Assembly: GCF_039511225.1 (NCBI RefSeq)
Contig: NZ_CP154261.1
Location: 2,046,001 to 2,110,000 of the forward strand
DNA length: 64,000 nt
Direction: 5' to 3'
DNA from: Sphingobacterium multivorum
GTDB lineage: Bacteria; Bacteroidota; Bacteroidia; Sphingobacteriales; Sphingobacteriaceae
Shown here piece by piece: positions 62,706 to 64,000 of the stretch. The notes below the pieces were generated by a model. The model was not told the origin of the DNA. It worked only from the letters and a program-made list of their open reading frames with translations, and did no database searches. A program made the position numbers and the translations under genes. Every line of letters begins with the position of its first letter. The stretch's first letter is position 1.

Positions 62706-64000
62706 ATGAAGAAAGTTGTACAAAATATTGTTTCATTTTCATTGAAACACTCCTTGGTCGTCCTGTTTTTTACGTTGGCATTATTGTTCGGCGGGATATA
62801 CGCCTACCTGCATACACCGATTGAAGCTTTCCCCGACGTCACCAATACACGGGTCAGGATTATCACACAATGGCCGGGACGTAGTGCTGAAGAAATAGAG
62901 AAGTTCGTCACGTTACCGGTAACCAAAGAGATGAATACTATCCCAAAGAAAACGGATGTTCGTTCGATCTCCTTGTTTGGCTTATCCGTTGTAACAATCC
63001 AATTTGAGGATGGAGTAGCGGACTTTTATGCCCAGCAGTATGCGGGTAATAAAATGCGTTCCATCGATTTGCCGGATGGCGCGGAAAGCTCCATCGAACC
63101 ACCTTCGGGTGCTACAGGAGAAATTTTTCGCTATGTACTAAAGAGCAATCTTCCGATTAAAGAAGTTTCTGCCATTCAAGATTGGGTGATCGAAAGAGAA
63201 CTTGTGGGGGTACCGGGTGTGGCGGACGTCGTTAGCTTTGGAGGGGAGGAAAAGATCTATGAAATAAAGATCAATCCTACGGAGCTGGCCAATTATAATT
63301 TGTCGCCACTGGATGTGTATGAAGCCGTATCGCGTTCGAATATAAACGTCGGTGGGGATGTGATCCAGAAAGGAAATCAAGCCTATGTCGTTCGAGGGGT
63401 AGGTTTATTGGATAAGATCGACGATATCGGTAATATTTTGATCAAGGTGGTCGGCAATACACCGATTTTAGTCAAACATGTAGCCGAAATAGAACTGGGC
63501 GCAAAGCCACGACTTGGCCAAGTGGGGCTCAATCAGGAAGATGATCTTGTACAGGGAATAGTTATTATGCTGCGGGGAGAAAATCCTTCGGCTGTCGTCA
63601 CAAGGCTAAAGGCAAAAATTGAAGAGCTAAACCAACGTATTTTACCTGCAAATGTCAAGATTGAACCCGTTATAGATCGCACAAAACTGGTGAATAATAC
63701 TGTGCATACGGTTTCCAAAAACCTGATAGAAGGGGTTATACTGGTTTCGATTATTGTCTTTATCTTTTTGAACAACTGGAAGACAACCTTTATTGTTGCC
63801 TCGGTCATTCCACTGGCTTTCCTCTTTGCGATTATATTATTGAAAATACAAGGTTTGCCGGCCAATCTGATTTCCATGGGTGCGTTGGACTTTGGACTTT
63901 TGCTCGAAGGAACATTGGTCATTGTGGAGACTGTTTTTGTCTCTTTGGAAAAAGAGGCCCATCGGCTTGGGACGGAACGCTTTAATAAAATCTCCAAGCT
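62706..64000 (+). CDS. CzcA/CusA-like heavy-metal RND pump, N-terminal part (cut by window end)
   Basis: Only the first 431 residues lie in the window; the frame is open at the right edge. TM1 (about 12-32, LVVLFFTLALLFGGIYAYLHTPIEAFPDV) and the porter domain (TQWPGRSAEEIEKFVTLPVTKEMN, IQFEDGVADFYAQQ, GVPGVADVVSFGG) are typical of the HME-RND family. The TM4 proton-relay motif reads LDFGLLLEGTLVIVE: D395, E401 and E408 stand where CzcA has D402, D408 and E415, so the second acidic residue is Glu, not Asp. It starts one base after the adaptor stop. Confidence 0.9.
   Translation, partial: MKKVVQNIVSFSLKHSLVVLFFTLALLFGGIYAYLHTPIEAFPDVTNTRVRIITQWPGRSAEEIEKFVTLPVTKEMNTIPKKTDVRSISLFGLSVVTIQFEDGVADFYAQQYAGNKMRSIDLPDGAESSIEPPSGATGEIFRYVLKSNLPIKEVSAIQDWVIERELVGVPGVADVVSFGGEEKIYEIKINPTELANYNLSPLDVYEAVSRSNINVGGDVIQKGNQAYVVRGVGLLDKIDDIGNILIKVVGNTPILVKHVAEIELGAKPRLGQVGLNQEDDLVQGIVIMLRGENPSAVVTRLKAKIEELNQRILPANVKIEPVIDRTKLVNNTVHTVSKNLIEGVILVSIIVFIFLNNWKTTFIVASVIPLAFLFAIILLKIQGLPANLISMGALDFGLLLEGTLVIVETVFVSLEKEAHRLGTERFNKISK

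Noticed and set aside
1..64000. CRISPR array, tRNA, rRNA, insertion sequence or prophage
   Set aside because: No regular spacer-repeat pattern, cloverleaf, transposase, integrase or terminal repeats were noticed; reading by eye cannot fully exclude a tRNA.

Overview
The window looks like a chromosomal segment of a Bacteroidota bacterium, most probably a Sphingobacteriaceae member such as Sphingobacterium or a close relative. The reasons are two SusC/SusD outer-membrane pairs, a FecI/FecR-type sigma/anti-sigma pair, three GH92 mannosidases, DUF1080 and Tat-exported Gfo/Idh proteins, LytS/LytTR signalling, low G+C, few Shine-Dalgarno sites, and several promoters of the Bacteroidota form TTG/TTTG then TAnnTTTG. 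The genus is inference. No rRNA, tRNA, CRISPR array, insertion sequence or prophage was seen.

Layout. 1-3.3 kb: a cut-off regulator start, a DUF1343/GH171 exo-muramidase-like protein, a secreted PQQ-type propeller and a DUF2200 protein. 3.4-6.5 kb: a 5'-less gene remnant, then an unusual trio: a ThiF/E1-like adenylyltransferase, a LuxI/FeeM-like GNAT-fold protein and a convergent PAS-LuxR-type regulator. Two related 22-bp inverted repeats lie at about the same distance upstream of two rightward promoter-like elements; one precedes the synthase-like gene, the other precedes a long leader before the GH92 genes. This is the best candidate for an undescribed system. 7-15 kb: three GH92 enzymes. 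15-25 kb: mostly single genes (acetyltransferase, small membrane proteins, lipoproteins, glutaminyl cyclase, DUF72, a tandem pair of small paralogues, a yellow/MRJP-like protein, a hydrolase, an old yellow enzyme with a divergent HxlR regulator).

25.4-34.9 kb: ECF sigma factor, FecR anti-sigma factor, STN-bearing SusC, SusD and two secreted thioredoxin-fold proteins ending in a strong terminator; probably one uptake and thiol-redox locus controlled by cell-surface signalling. 35-38 kb: small genes, including one split by a frameshift. 38.3-42.1 kb: a LytS kinase, a TlpA-like thioredoxin and a LytTR regulator, with 21-bp-spaced direct repeats in front. 42.2-44.2 kb: an RNA ligase overlapping an HD-Pnk end-healing enzyme, behind a structured leader. 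44.5-45.7 kb: a Crp/Fnr regulator and a hypothetical gene.

46.4-54.7 kb: a second SusC/SusD pair, followed by a two-domain DUF1080 protein and a Tat-exported Gfo/Idh oxidoreductase. A 23-bp element is repeated in front of both transcription units and suggests common control, plausibly for oxidative 3-keto-glycoside breakdown. At 54.8 kb the minus strand carries a Bacteroidota promoter and an intrinsic terminator only about 65 nt apart: a small RNA candidate complementary to sequences in the SusC leaders. 55-58 kb: DinB, HxlR, flavodoxin-fold reductase, SDR and AraC genes. 58.2-64 kb: an OmpR-type two-component system followed by a TolC/lipoprotein-adaptor/RND heavy-metal-type efflux operon that runs off the window.
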